64,000 nt of DNA from Chromobotia macracanthus (Eukaryota > Chordata > Actinopteri > Cypriniformes > Botiidae): positions 1,449,501 to 1,513,500 of the forward strand of contig JAZGTH010000073.1 in assembly GCA_036877525.1 (NCBI GenBank), given 5' to 3'. Shown here piece by piece: positions 36,501 through 48,700 of the stretch. A program made the translations under genes and the position numbers. The notes under the pieces are model-generated. The model was not told the DNA's origin. It made no database searches and was given only the letters and a program-made list of their open reading frames with translations. Within the stretch, counting starts at the first letter, position 1; each line of letters opens with the position of its first letter.

Positions 36501-37077
36501 ACACAGGTATCTGGAATTGGTGATCTGATGTGATGATGCTGATGTTTTAGAGCAGTTGAAGGGTTAACAGTGTTTTCTAAAGTCACTTAAAGTCAGTTAG
36601 ATACCAGTGACTAATATCTGTATTTGTCTGTGTGTGTTTTACACAGAGTTGTGTAAAAGTCTGTCTGAGAGGACAAAGACACACGCAGGCATGCTGTTTT
36701 CAGATCAGTGAGGGTCGTGTTTCCAGGTGTTTAATGTTGTTTTCTGTCTCTCTGCAGAGATTAGAGACATGGGTGTTGTTGTTGTTTATTAATGGCAGCG
36801 TGTCTGGACTGCATCCAGCATCTATTCATAGAATAATTGATGAGCAGACAGCGGAGGTCCCCGCCCCTTCTGTGACGTTTCATGTGAGCGCTCACATTGT
36901 GCTCTTGTAACCAATGGCGTTGCGGGCCATTCCCCGCGAATCTATTGCTGGACGTCACTGTGACTTACCATATAAGGCGCTACAAGTGCAAGAAAGGAAA
37001 CGCCGTACCTCTTTATAAGGGAGAAAGTAGATCGGACACGTACAGATCACTCCGCGCTCGTGTACAGCGTCTGCTAC
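36501..37077 (+). promoter_or_regulatory. srf proximal promoter with CArG boxes
   Basis: Directly upstream of srf exon 1. A GC box (36859-36867), a CCAAT box (36911-36915), a perfect CArG box CCATATAAGG (36968-36977) and a near-CArG/TATA-like CTTTATAAGG (37011-37020) are visible. CArG is CC(A/T)6GG, the SRF binding site. Mammalian SRF promoters are known to be autoregulated through CArG boxes, so the same is inferred here. The transcription start is not known but probably lies within about 100 bases downstream of the CArG pair. Confidence 0.8.
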
Positions 37078-37412
37078 ATGGCGTCACATTAATGATTGAC
37101 AGATGATTGACAGATGATTGACAGATATTGACAGATGATTGACAGCTGTCAAGGATGAGCTCTGCCGTGGAGTTTCTCGAGGCGCACTAAATGACACGGC
37201 GTAATGAACTCGAGTCAGATCCGGAGCTCCAGCACGAGACGTGACGGCGAGCGGAGGGAAAGCGCTCAAGTCCGGCATCACTTCTCAAAGTTTCCCGCAG
37301 ACTCACTTCGTTTACATTCACGTCGGATCTGTTTATGAGCGCTGCCCGTCCTCTCACCCACAAGCTCCAGCGCTCCGCTGGCGTTATAAGGAACTTTTTC
37401 TCCGGGTTATAG
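37078..37412 (+). promoter_or_regulatory. srf 5' leader tiled by nine short upstream ORFs
   Basis: Successive ATGs at 37078, 37092, 37103, 37114, 37135, 37155, 37191, 37204 and 37335 open frames ending at 37092, 37106, 37117, 37131, 37158, 37190, 37244, 37338 and 37412. Most neighbours overlap as TAATG or ATGA or abut, three begin MIDR, and the last stop (TAG) ends 1 nt before the SRF ATG at 37414. The MIDR frames come from a small ATGATTGACAG tandem repeat. If transcription starts upstream of 37078, scanning ribosomes meet all of them. A translational brake or reinitiation control is inferred. Confidence 0.6.
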
Positions 37413-37413
37413 G

Positions 37414-40400
37414 ATGTTATCTAGTCAGACTGGAGCGGCACTCCGTGACAACGGATCCGCGGCGGGAAAGAGTGCAGGCCACGGCGCGATGGTCATCGGC
37501 GGCGATGTTCGGAAGGGGCTCGTTCGCTCTCCTCCAGCAGGGATGCTTGAGGGCAACGGTGGCTCCAGAGGAGGTGTTAGACCGACCAGCGCCACCGTAC
37601 TTGGACCCAGGCAAGCCGGAGGAATTGTGGGTGCTTTAGGGGTCGACATTACTGGGAAACTCGAGACGGATAAAGAGGGACTTCCGCACGGGTGCAGCGG
37701 TTCGGATGCGGACTCTGATTCGACCGATGAAGATGAGCCCGTGGGGTCGGTCCGTAGGGGAGGAGCTGTCAAGCGGGAGAGAGCAGAGATAGAGGCGGCG
37801 ATGGTGGCACAGGGGGCTGTGTTACCCTCAGGGGAGTTCGGGGTGGTCGCGGGTGGAGTGGCCGAAGCGAAACCGGGCAAGAAAACCCGGGGCAGAGTGA
37901 AGATAAAGATGGAGTTTATAGACAACAAACTGCGGCGTTACACGACCTTCAGCAAGAGGAAGACGGGCATCATGAAGAAGGTGAGAAGAGCTGTCACGTC
38001 CTGATGCTGCTGAGCTTCACGAAGACGCAAAACAGAAACTAACACCCTGTTCGACTCACGGAGGTGTAGCTACAGTGAAACGGGTGAATGAAAGCTCGTA
38101 GATTCACATCTCAGCTCACTGTTGGTTTTTTGTCAAATTGTGTTGGTGCAATCTGAATAAAGACCTGTGCTGCTGTCTGAAAGTTTGTAGGTTCAAACCC
38201 CACTAGTGTTGTTATCATTATTCCTCCACTTACGCGGAAGTCTCGTGCGTCTCAAACCCCACCGATATTCGAAATAATATTATTAACAAATAATTAATAA
38301 TTATTATACAACCCCAAATCAGAAAAAGTTGGGACAGTATGGAAAACAAATAAAATAAGAAAGCAGTGATTTCTAAATTTACTTTTTCTTCAAAAAAACA
38401 AAATTCCTATTTTGGTTCTTGCAACACATTTCAAAAAAAGTTGGAACAGGAGCAATTTAGGGCTAGTAATCAGATAAATTGGTTAAATAATGATGTGATT
38501 TGAAACAGGTGATGTCAACAGGTGATTGTAATTATGATTTGGTACAAAAGCAGCATCCAAGAAAGGTCTAGTCCTTTAGGAGCAAAGATGGGCTGAGGAT
38601 CGCCAGTTTGCTAACAAATACATGAGAAAATTATTGAAATGTTTAAAAACAATGTTCCTCAAAGATAGGAAGACATTTGCTTATTTCACCTTCAACAGTG
38701 CATAACATAATTAAAAGATTCAAGGAATGTGCAGGAATTTCAGTGCGTAAAGGACAAGGGTGCAAGCCTAAGCTGAACAACTGTGCTCTCCGATCCCTCA
38801 GGCGGCACTGCATCAAGAATCGTCATTCATCTATAAGCAATATCACCACATGGGCTCAGGACTACTTTGGCAAACCTTTGACACGTACCACAATACAGAG
38901 TTACATCCACAAATGCCAGTTAAAACTGTACTGTGCCAAAAGGAAGCCCTATGTTAACAGTGTCCAGAAGCGCCGTCGACTTCTCTGGGCTCGGAGGCAT
39001 CTGGGATGGACCATCACACAGTGGAAACGTGTACTGTGGTCAGATGAATCAGTATTTCAGGTATTTTTTTGGAGAAATGGACGCCGTGTGCTCCGGACCA
39101 AAGAAGAAAAGGATCATCCAGACTGTTACCAGCAACAAGTCCAAAAGCCAGGGTCTGTCATGGTATGGGGTTGTGTCAGTGCCCTTGGTAAAGGTAACTT
39201 GCACTTCTGTGATGGCACCATTAATGCTGAAAAGTACATAGAGATTTTGGAGCACAATATGCTGCCTTCAAGAAGACATCTTTTCCAGGGACGTCCATGC
39301 ATATTTCAACAAGATAATGCAAAACCACATTCTGCACACATTACAAAGTCCTGGCTGTGGAGGAAGAGGATACAGGTACTTGACCAGCCTGCCTGCAGTC
39401 CCGACCAGTCCCGAAAAATCATGAGGAACAAATTAAATAATGTGCTGTTGTATTGTCTGCAATGAAATACAAGTCAAAGTAAATTTAGAAATCACTTTTT
39501 TTTTGTGTTTTCCATACTGTCCCAACTTTTTCTGATTTGGGGTTGTAAATAAATTGAGCTGTTATCCATGTAATGTTAATTATGAGTTGGTGTTTACACA
39601 TCTTCTGGTCCAGGAGAAACGTTTAAGGAGAATATCTTCAGTGTGATGTGATTTTAGTTAGGATTATCAGAGTCTGTGTGGTGTAGGAAAAGCTGTGATA
39701 TCATGTCATGTGATGACCAGAAGTGACAAACACAATCGGCTCTGAGCTTTAAAAAGAACCACCGACTGACATTCTCTGGTACAGACCACCAGCAAACTAC
39801 ACAAGTCCTGACCCAGAACAACACCAGAACATGGTGGAATTACTTGAGCTTTAAAAAGAAGCCCACGCTTGACAGTCAGAAATGAAATCATACACGTTCT
39901 GAAGATTTTTTAAAACTGAAAATATCTGTAATGTTTTCATTGTTTTCTTGCCTTCATGTGGTTCCAAACCTGCATTCCTCTGTGTATTATAGAATACAAA
40001 CAGTTCTTTGTTTAATTAACACCTGTTCAGAAAGTATCATAGGTTTTAAGACTTTGTGAGGGTAAATTAATGATGACATTATTTCAGTTTATTCCTTCAT
40101 GATTAAACCTTAGGTGTCTGTCATTCTGCAGGTCAGACACAAGGTGTCTATCAATCTGCAGGTCAGACACAAGGTGTCTATCAATCTGCAGGTCAGAGGT
40201 GATGCGACTCCTGATTTGTATGTTCTTCATCTCTCCTCTTCTGTGTGTCTGAAAGGCCTACGAGCTCTCCACGCTCACAGGAACACAGGTCCTGCTGTTA
40301 GTGGCCAGTGAGACAGGTCACGTCTACACATTCTCCACATGCAAGCTGCAGCCAATGATCACCAGCGAGATGGGAAAAGCTCTGATCCAAACCTGTCTGA

Positions 40401-43400
40401 ACTCTCCAGACTCTCCACCCCGGTCGGACCCATCCACAGACCAGAGGATGAGCGCCACAGGCTTCGAGGAAACGGACCTCACATACCAGGTGTTAGAGTC
40501 ACAGAGTCTTGGAGAAACCAAGGTAAGACATGCTATTTTCAGGCTCTTTCAGTCATGTAGCTGTTGTACTGACACTGCTGCTTGGCTTTGTGGTGAAGGT
40601 GTGTTGTGAAAGAGCTATGATCATATTTTTGAGGTGATGACTTTTGCACTGATCACGTCTGCACTGTGAATCATGTGATTTGAAAAACTCTCAGTCTGGC
40701 CCAAAATCTACACTATGAAGAATTATTGTTGTTATCCTAAATTTCCTCCTGCTCAGTGCATCAGACTTCAGACATCAGACTTGTGGTTCCCCAGACAACC
40801 CCCAGTTTCAGATTAAGAATGTTTTCCTAACATTTCTATTAAGTAACAAAAGCATTAAAAATATATTTAATATGTTCCAGAAACTTTATATTAAAACATA
40901 TTAACATATTAATATTGTTGCTTGGTTATAAGAGCATTATTCAAACGCTTTAATTATGTAACATTTTTAAAACATTCCATTAACATTAACATTTGATATA
41001 TAAAAACTTTCTACTAATGTTATTGCACGAATGCAATAACATAATTTGATAATTTTAGAGAACATTTAAAGAACATTCTCAAACATTCTGCAAATGTTCT
41101 CTGTTAGCTAGGTCTTCATCCAGCATGTTCTTGTCATGTCTCTTTGCTGTGTTATGTGATTTAATAGTCACACTTGTGCTGAATGTGTTTCATCTCAAAC
41201 AAGATCAACAAATATAAATTGTGTTGTGACTTATTATGACCTTCACATTGTAGTTTCTTTGACTACAACAGAAAGAATAATTCAAGTTCTGTATATTGTA
41301 GTATATTCAAGTACTGTATATATGTGCGTGTGTGTGTTTGTCAGTGTTGTATATATGTGCGCGTGTATATCAGTACTGTATATATGTGCGTGTGTGTGTT
41401 TGTCAGTATTGTATATATGTGCGTGTGTATATCAGTATTGTGTATATGTGCGCGAGTATATCAGTATTGTATATATGTGTGTGTGTGTGTGTTTGTCAGT
41501 ATTGTATATATGTGCGCGTGTATATCAGTATTGTATATATGTGCGTGTGTATATCAGTATTGTATATATGTGCGCGTGTATATCAGTATTGTATATATGT
41601 GCGTGTGTATATCAGTATTGTGTATATGTGCGCGAGTATATCAGTATTGTATATATGTGTGTGTGTGTGTGTGTGTTTGTCAGTATTGTATATATGTGCG
41701 CGTGTATATCAGTATTGTATATATGTGCGCGTGTATATCAGTATTGTATATATGTGTGTGTGTGTGTGTGTTTGTCAGTATTGTATATATGTGCGTGTGT
41801 ATATCAGTATTGTATATATGTGCGCGTGTATATCAGTACTGTATTTATGTGCGCGTGTATATCAGTACTGTATATATGTGCGCGCGTGTATATCAGTACT
41901 GTATATATGTGCGCGCGTGTACATCAGCACTGTATATATGTGCGCGCGTGTACATCAGCACTGTATATATGTGCGCGTGTACATCAGCACTGTATATATG
42001 TGCGCGTGTATATCAGCACTGTATATATGTGCGCGTGTATATCAGTATTGTATATATGTGCGCGCGTGTATATCAGTACTGTATATATGTGCGCGCGTGT
42101 ACATCAGTATTGTATATATGTGCGCGTGTATATCAGTATTGTATATATGTGCGCGCGTGTATATCAGTATTGTATATATGTGCGCGCGTGTACATCAGTA
42201 TTGTATATGTGCGCGCGTGTACATCAGTATTGTATATATGTGCGCGTGTATATCAGTATTGTATATATGTGCGCGCGTGTACATCAGCACTGTATATATG
42301 TGCGCGCGTGTACATCAGCACTGTATATATGTGCGCGTGTACATCAGCACTGTATATGTGCGCGCGTGTATATCAGTATTGTATATATGTGCGCGTGTAC
42401 ATCAGCACTGTATATATGTGCGCGCGTGTACATCAGCACTGTATATATGTGCGCGTGTACATCAGTATTGTATATATGTGCGCGTGTACATCAGTATTGT
42501 ATATATGTGCGCGTGTACATCAGCACTGTATATATGTGCGCGCGTGTACATCAGCACTGTATATATGTGCGCGTGTACATCAGTATTGTATATATGTGCG
42601 CGTGTATATCAGTACTGTATATATGTGCGCGCGTGTACATCAGTATTGTATATATGTGCGCGCGTGTACATCAGTATTGTATATATGTGCGCGCGTGTAC
42701 ATCAGTATTGTATATATGTGCGCGCGTGTACATCAGTATTGTATATATGTGCATGTATTATATATATAGCCATATAGCCGTATTATATATATATATTATA
42801 GTTATATAGCCATTTACATGCACACATTTTTGTCATTCCAGTAAAAAGATCATTCCAGTTAAACGATTCTGTTGACTCTTCATGAGATGTTATCTAATAC
42901 AGTCTGATGTTTACATGTGCCAACGCTCAATCAGAATAACTTGACATGAGCACATTGTCCTCATTGTCCACTATGTCCTGTTTGCTGTCTTTTAAATTCT
43001 GTCAGAATGGAGGTTTTTATTTTGTATGCATGCAACTTTAATGTAAATTGTTGCTCTTAATTATGAAAACATTTATATAAAATTCTTAAGAATTTGTTTT
43101 TGTTTATTGGTATAACGTCAATAATCTTAGCAGGCAGCAGTAAATGCACTTTTTAAGGTGCAAACCTTTGTTTAAAAGAATAAAAACCAGCATGCTGTCA
43201 CCTTGGCAGTCTTGTTATTAATGAAATGTTAAAGCATGTCACATTTTTTACCTCCGTTTATCTATTAAATTGTATATACTATAGGATTAAACAGCAGCTC
43301 TTTGATTTAAAAGAGAGTGTATAATTAAACAGACGTTAAACAGATGACAGCAGTAGATTTGAAAATGCTCTGCACATATGCAAAAGTTGACTTCAAGTCA

Positions 43401-45677
43401 ACACCCAAAATGAACAACATGCAGTACCAAAAGAGTGTGATATTTGTAATTAGACACCAGGTTTCAACACTGGCTGCTCAATACATAGTTTTAATCACTC
43501 CGTATCATATTTGCTGTATGTCAAGTTGTGGTAGATGTGGTAACTTCAGCAGCCCTAATAATGCTTAAAGTAATAACATTTGTTTTTTTGGTGAAGATAA
43601 ACTCAAATAGTCCCAACAGCATCAAGTGAAACCTTCGCACAACGTTGTATGCTCTCCTCTGGATATCTGCGTCCCCCCGTCATTCAGATTAACCCTGTTT
43701 TCTGTGATCAGAACTGAGATGCTGAGCAAGTGGCGTCCAGCCTCTGAACATATGATACTCTGAGCAATGTCTGAAACTTGTATTGTGAGCACTTATTGTG
43801 TCTAGTTGCCTCTTAAAAGCGTCTGCTAAATGAATAAATGTAAATGCAAACTAATCAACGCACATTTAGCTAGTATTGAGGAGACTTTATCTGAATGGAA
43901 GGGGGTAAAGATTCTGAGTTTTGTTTGTGTTTCCAGGTTGTTTGGGGGTTTGAATCTATAATCTGTATGTTTCTTCACTCTTTTATGTTCAGTGCTTAAT
44001 TAAAGGTAGGCAGTTTCGGAGAGACTAGCAATGGCAAGAAACTTTGAAAGCTTAAGATCTTGCACTGTCTTCAGAGCACTCTTCAGCACTCTACCTCAGT
44101 ACACATGAACGCACTGATGACTGAAGATTGTCTGCTCAAAAAGGGTGTGGGAGGTCTGCAGATACATAGTTTGACAGGCAAATAGGACATCCTATTATTG
44201 CATGCAGACCGCATGGATCATTTTTTGTTAAAGATCACACCATTGAAGTCACATTCAGTCAATATCATACACTCACCCTGTAGAACAGAGCTAAATGATT
44301 TTGGTCTCTGAATAATTCAAGCTCAGGTGTTTTTTTAGGACAGTCTGAAGCCTGCATTCACTGTGGCCAGTCTTCCGGGCACCAGCAGCCCTCATACCAG
44401 GGTCCCCACCATCACCACCAGCCTGCAGGTCAGCAGTGGACCCACCTTCCCCATCACCAACTATCTGACCCCCGTCTCAAGCAGAGGATACAGCAACTCC
44501 ACCAACGGCACAGTGCTGAAAAGTGCAGGAACCTCAGGAGAAGTCATGCAGCTTTCCAAATCCACTGGATTTACCTTCATGTCAGGTGATGTTTCTGGTA
44601 ACTCCTCCTCCTGCTCAGTATAATTCCCCCTGCTTACATTTATATTTTTTTCATTTATGCATTTGGCAGACGCTTTTATTCAAAGCAACTTACAATATAT
44701 TCAAGTTGTGCATTTTATATAATAATTTCTTCCCATGCTTACAATAAATCATATTCATGATAACTCCTGCTCATGATAACACCTGCTGCTTAAGATAACT
44801 TCTCCACCTGCTCACAATAACTCCTGTTCATGATAACTTCTGCTCATGATAACTCCTGCTTACAATAACCTCTACCCCTGCTCACAATAAATCATGTTCA
44901 TGATAACTTTTCCTGCTCATAACTTCTCCTGCTTACAATAACCTCTACCCCTGCTCACAATAAATCATGTTCATGATAACGTTTCCTGCTCATAACTTCT
45001 CCTGCTTACAATAACCTCTACCCCTGCTCACAATAAATCATGTTCATGATAACTTTTCCTGCTCATAACTTCTCCTGCTTACAATAACCTCTACCACTGC
45101 TAACAATAAATCATGTTCATGATAACTCGTCCTGCTCATGGTAACTCCTACTGCTCACATTTACATTAATTTACATTTATGCATTTGGCAGATGCTTTTA
45201 TTCAAATTACAGTACATTCAAGTTGTGCATTTTAAATCATGTTAACGATAACTCCTACTCATGATAACTCCTACTGCTTACGATAACTTCTCCCCTTGCT
45301 CACAATAACGCCTGTTTATAATAACTCGTTCTCCTGCTCCTTTCAGTCTGTCATTTATGGGTAGGACAGGTGGGGGTAGGTACATGCTTGGGGGAGTTTG
45401 TTAGCATCAGCTTTTTATTCTGCTACAATAAACAAATACATTTTAATAAAGTAGTAGTTTTGGCTGCTAGGTTTGGTGTTTTTAAGTTGTGTTATTAGGG
45501 TTTGTAATGGACTGGTCTGCCATCTTGCTATTCAGTTTCATTAACATTAACCTCTCTGTAGACTGAAGGGTGTGTGTGAGTGTGTGAGTGTGTGAGTGTG
45601 TGATTGTGTGATTGTGTGATTGTGTGAGTGTGTGAGTGTGTGAGTGTGTGAGTGTGTGAGTGTGTGAGTGTGTGAGT

Positions 45678-45724
<47 letters not shown>

Positions 45725-48700
45725 TGTGTGTGTGTGTTGGAAGGTTTGCCTTTGATTGGGATTGCAGAGGAGGAATCATTTGCATGGACAAACAAAAGGC
45801 TTGGCCAGACTCTGCCTGTATTCACACATAAATATTCAGCGAGGTTTAACTGTGCTGTCATCAGATGATAATGAGATGAGCACAGGATTCAGCCTGTTCT
45901 CAGTACAGTGTGAGTGAGTGCAGATTATTTTTGTACCAGCTCAGATATTTCTGGTTACTGTGGTCTGAGCAGCATTTGCAGTTTGACTCTTTCCTGGGAA
46001 CACGTCAGTTCTTGCATCAGCTGTTTGAGTTTGGGGGTGCAGGCAGGAGGCCTGTCAATGTGCTCAGTGGCATCATGTCCTCTTATACCAGCTGCTGTAA
46101 GTTACTGTGGTAACAGCTGAACATGCACCTTACAGCCTCCCTGTAACCTTGACTTTTCTTGTCCTGATTTCATTTGTGTTTCCACGTTATAGAGTATGTT
46201 GAGATGGTAGTACTTTGATAATTTATCACCATCTTCTCATTTCTTTCTCCACTCTTCTCTCTTGTTTCTCCAGGGTCTCCATTTGCCCCCAGGACACCCA
46301 CCATTCCTCTGAGTTTACAGCAGCATTCACTCGCCCTGAAGAATTCACTGGGTCAGACTCCCCCATCCACTCCGACCCCTCCACAGCAAAACCAACAGAC
46401 TGTGTTCCACCTGCCCACCACGGTCTCTCTCACAGGTGTGTGTAATTATAACACAAAAATAAATTAAAGCTTATGAACAAGCCAAATAATTAGTAAAAGT
46501 TAAAATGAAAGGAAATTAGAAGCATGTATACTACATGTGAGCAAGTTTGTATGTTTCTGTGATGTCACATTGACAGAAAGACTGTGTGTGGTGAACGGTA
46601 AATGTTGGATGTTCTTGTAGCCGGTGAAGTTCCTTTTCAATTCCTGGTGAATTATTAGTGGTAGAACATCACTCATCTCAACTCCACCATGACTGTAACT
46701 GACAAACACTTGTGTGTTTAGACTGACTCTGTCAGGAAGTTCTGCAGCAGTGTGTTTGGTTATTCTGTATTCACAGAGTAAAGCAGTTCACACTCTATGA
46801 TTGACTGATCATCAGTATTAGTTTACTGGAAATGCAGAGATCAGACACGTATAAACACAGTGTGGACCACAAATACCTGACAGGCATGTTGTGGTTGTGT
46901 GTCTGCTAGGTGCTGCTTTACCTCAGCAGCTCCAGATGCAGCCCAGCACTCAGTCTGGATCCATTAGCACCAACAACAGCAACCCGGAGATCTCCCAGCC
47001 CAGCTGCATGTCTGCAGGTACAGCCTTGAACTTAACACACACACACTGTTCTGATCTACACACATGCTTCTGATATGCACACACACTTATTCACACTTCC
47101 CTGATCTACACAAACACACAAACACAGTCCTAATCTACACACCCACTGTTCTGATATACACACCCACTGTTCTGATATACACACACACTGTTCTGATATA
47201 CACTCACACGCACACACAAACAAACTCTCCTAATCAACACACACACACACACACACACACACACTGTACTAATACACACACATACACAAACATAGCCCTG
47301 ATCTACACACACACACTTTCCTGATTCACACATATACACATACAGTTCTAATCTACACACACCCTATCCGGATCTACACATAAACTAATGATGTGCATTA
47401 ATCAATCATGCAGAAAAAAAGAGTTAACAATGAGTTAACAAGTTTATTTTGCTTGAGTGTCTCACTGCCATCTAGAGCTAAACACTTGTAAGTTCAAGTG
47501 ACTCAAAATCTCTCTCTTTCTAAGCCACAGATAGTGTCCAAGCAACCATTGTGAAATCATCAGCGCCTATCTCTATGGCGGGTCACATAATGTACCCCAG
47601 CACCCACACAGTCATGTATGCGTCAGCCCCTACACATGCAGACAGGAGGCTGGCAGACCTTAACGCCTTCTCACAGAGCTCATCTGCAATGCAGGTGTCT
47701 CACTCACAGTCTCAGGACACAGGTGAGTGACCCCCCCTTCTTAGACACACACAGAGACACAGACACAGAGAGAGCAACACAGAGACATACAAACAGAAAC
47801 ACACAGAGACCAGTCAGCAGTTCCCATGAGGGAAATTGATTATTAAACATAATAAATTATGCTTTTTTAAATGTAAAAATGCAAACGGTTTCTGTGAGGG
47901 TTAGATTTAGGAGATGGAATATTCTGTTTGTACAGTATAAAAGTCCCCACAAAGCATAGAAACCTAACATGTGTGTGTTTGTCTCTGTGATGAGTGTATG
48001 TGTGTGTATGTATATGTCTCTCTCTCTGTAATGTGTGTGTGTCTGTGGGTGAAAGAGAGAAAGACAAATACACACAGTGATCTGTGTCTTTGTGTCTGTC
48101 TCTCTGGGATGTGTGTGTGTGTGTGTCTCTGTGTGTGTGGTTCAGGTGTGGTTTCTCAGGTGTTCCTCACAGCTCCTCCTGGCACAGTTCAGATTCCTGT
48201 CTCTGCAATACAGCTTCATCCAGTACGGCAAGATGAGCATTTTACAAGTGAAACTCATTTTCCTCTGGTTACCCAGCATACATGTGACTATACTTACACA
48301 CGAGTAAATCTCTTCTGGGTTCTGAAGATGTTAAATATTTTCAATTTACAGCCACTCTCTTTCAAACAAATGATTTGATTTGTCTGACACTGACAATTAT
48401 GTGAATGTATAATTAATATCAATTATATTTAATATTAATTAATACTGCAGCAGATGGACCAAAATGGATCCAATTTGTGGGTGATATGCGGATATCATGT
48501 GGTCTTTTAGTAACATGCTAAACTCATATGTACATGTCAAACTCATATGTAATGCATATGAAGAGTCTAAATCAACAGTAGGCGGTAGATAATGACTTCT
48601 GCAGTATGTACAGTAGGCAGCAGATAGTGACTGGTACAGTATGTACAGTAGGCAGCAGATAGTGACTGCTGCAGTATGTACAGTAGTCAGCAGATAGTGA

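Noticed and set aside
35148..36586. Three minus-strand open frames of 398-466 codons, and similar ones at 33921-34792
   Set aside because: They are translations of the 22/23-bp minisatellite in three frames, open only because the unit lacks stops. Their common N-terminus comes from the duplicated flank. They have no domain and no coding bias.
36897..37106. Forward frame ending in LMIDR considered as an N-terminal srf extension
   Set aside because: It stops at 37106 and is out of continuity with the SRF frame. The SRF start at 37414 matches the family N-terminus.
41226..42809. Forward open frames of 481-527 codons rich in Tyr, Cys and Val
   Set aside because: All three frames of the 29-bp array are open at the same time inside srf intron 2. 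This is a repeat artefact.
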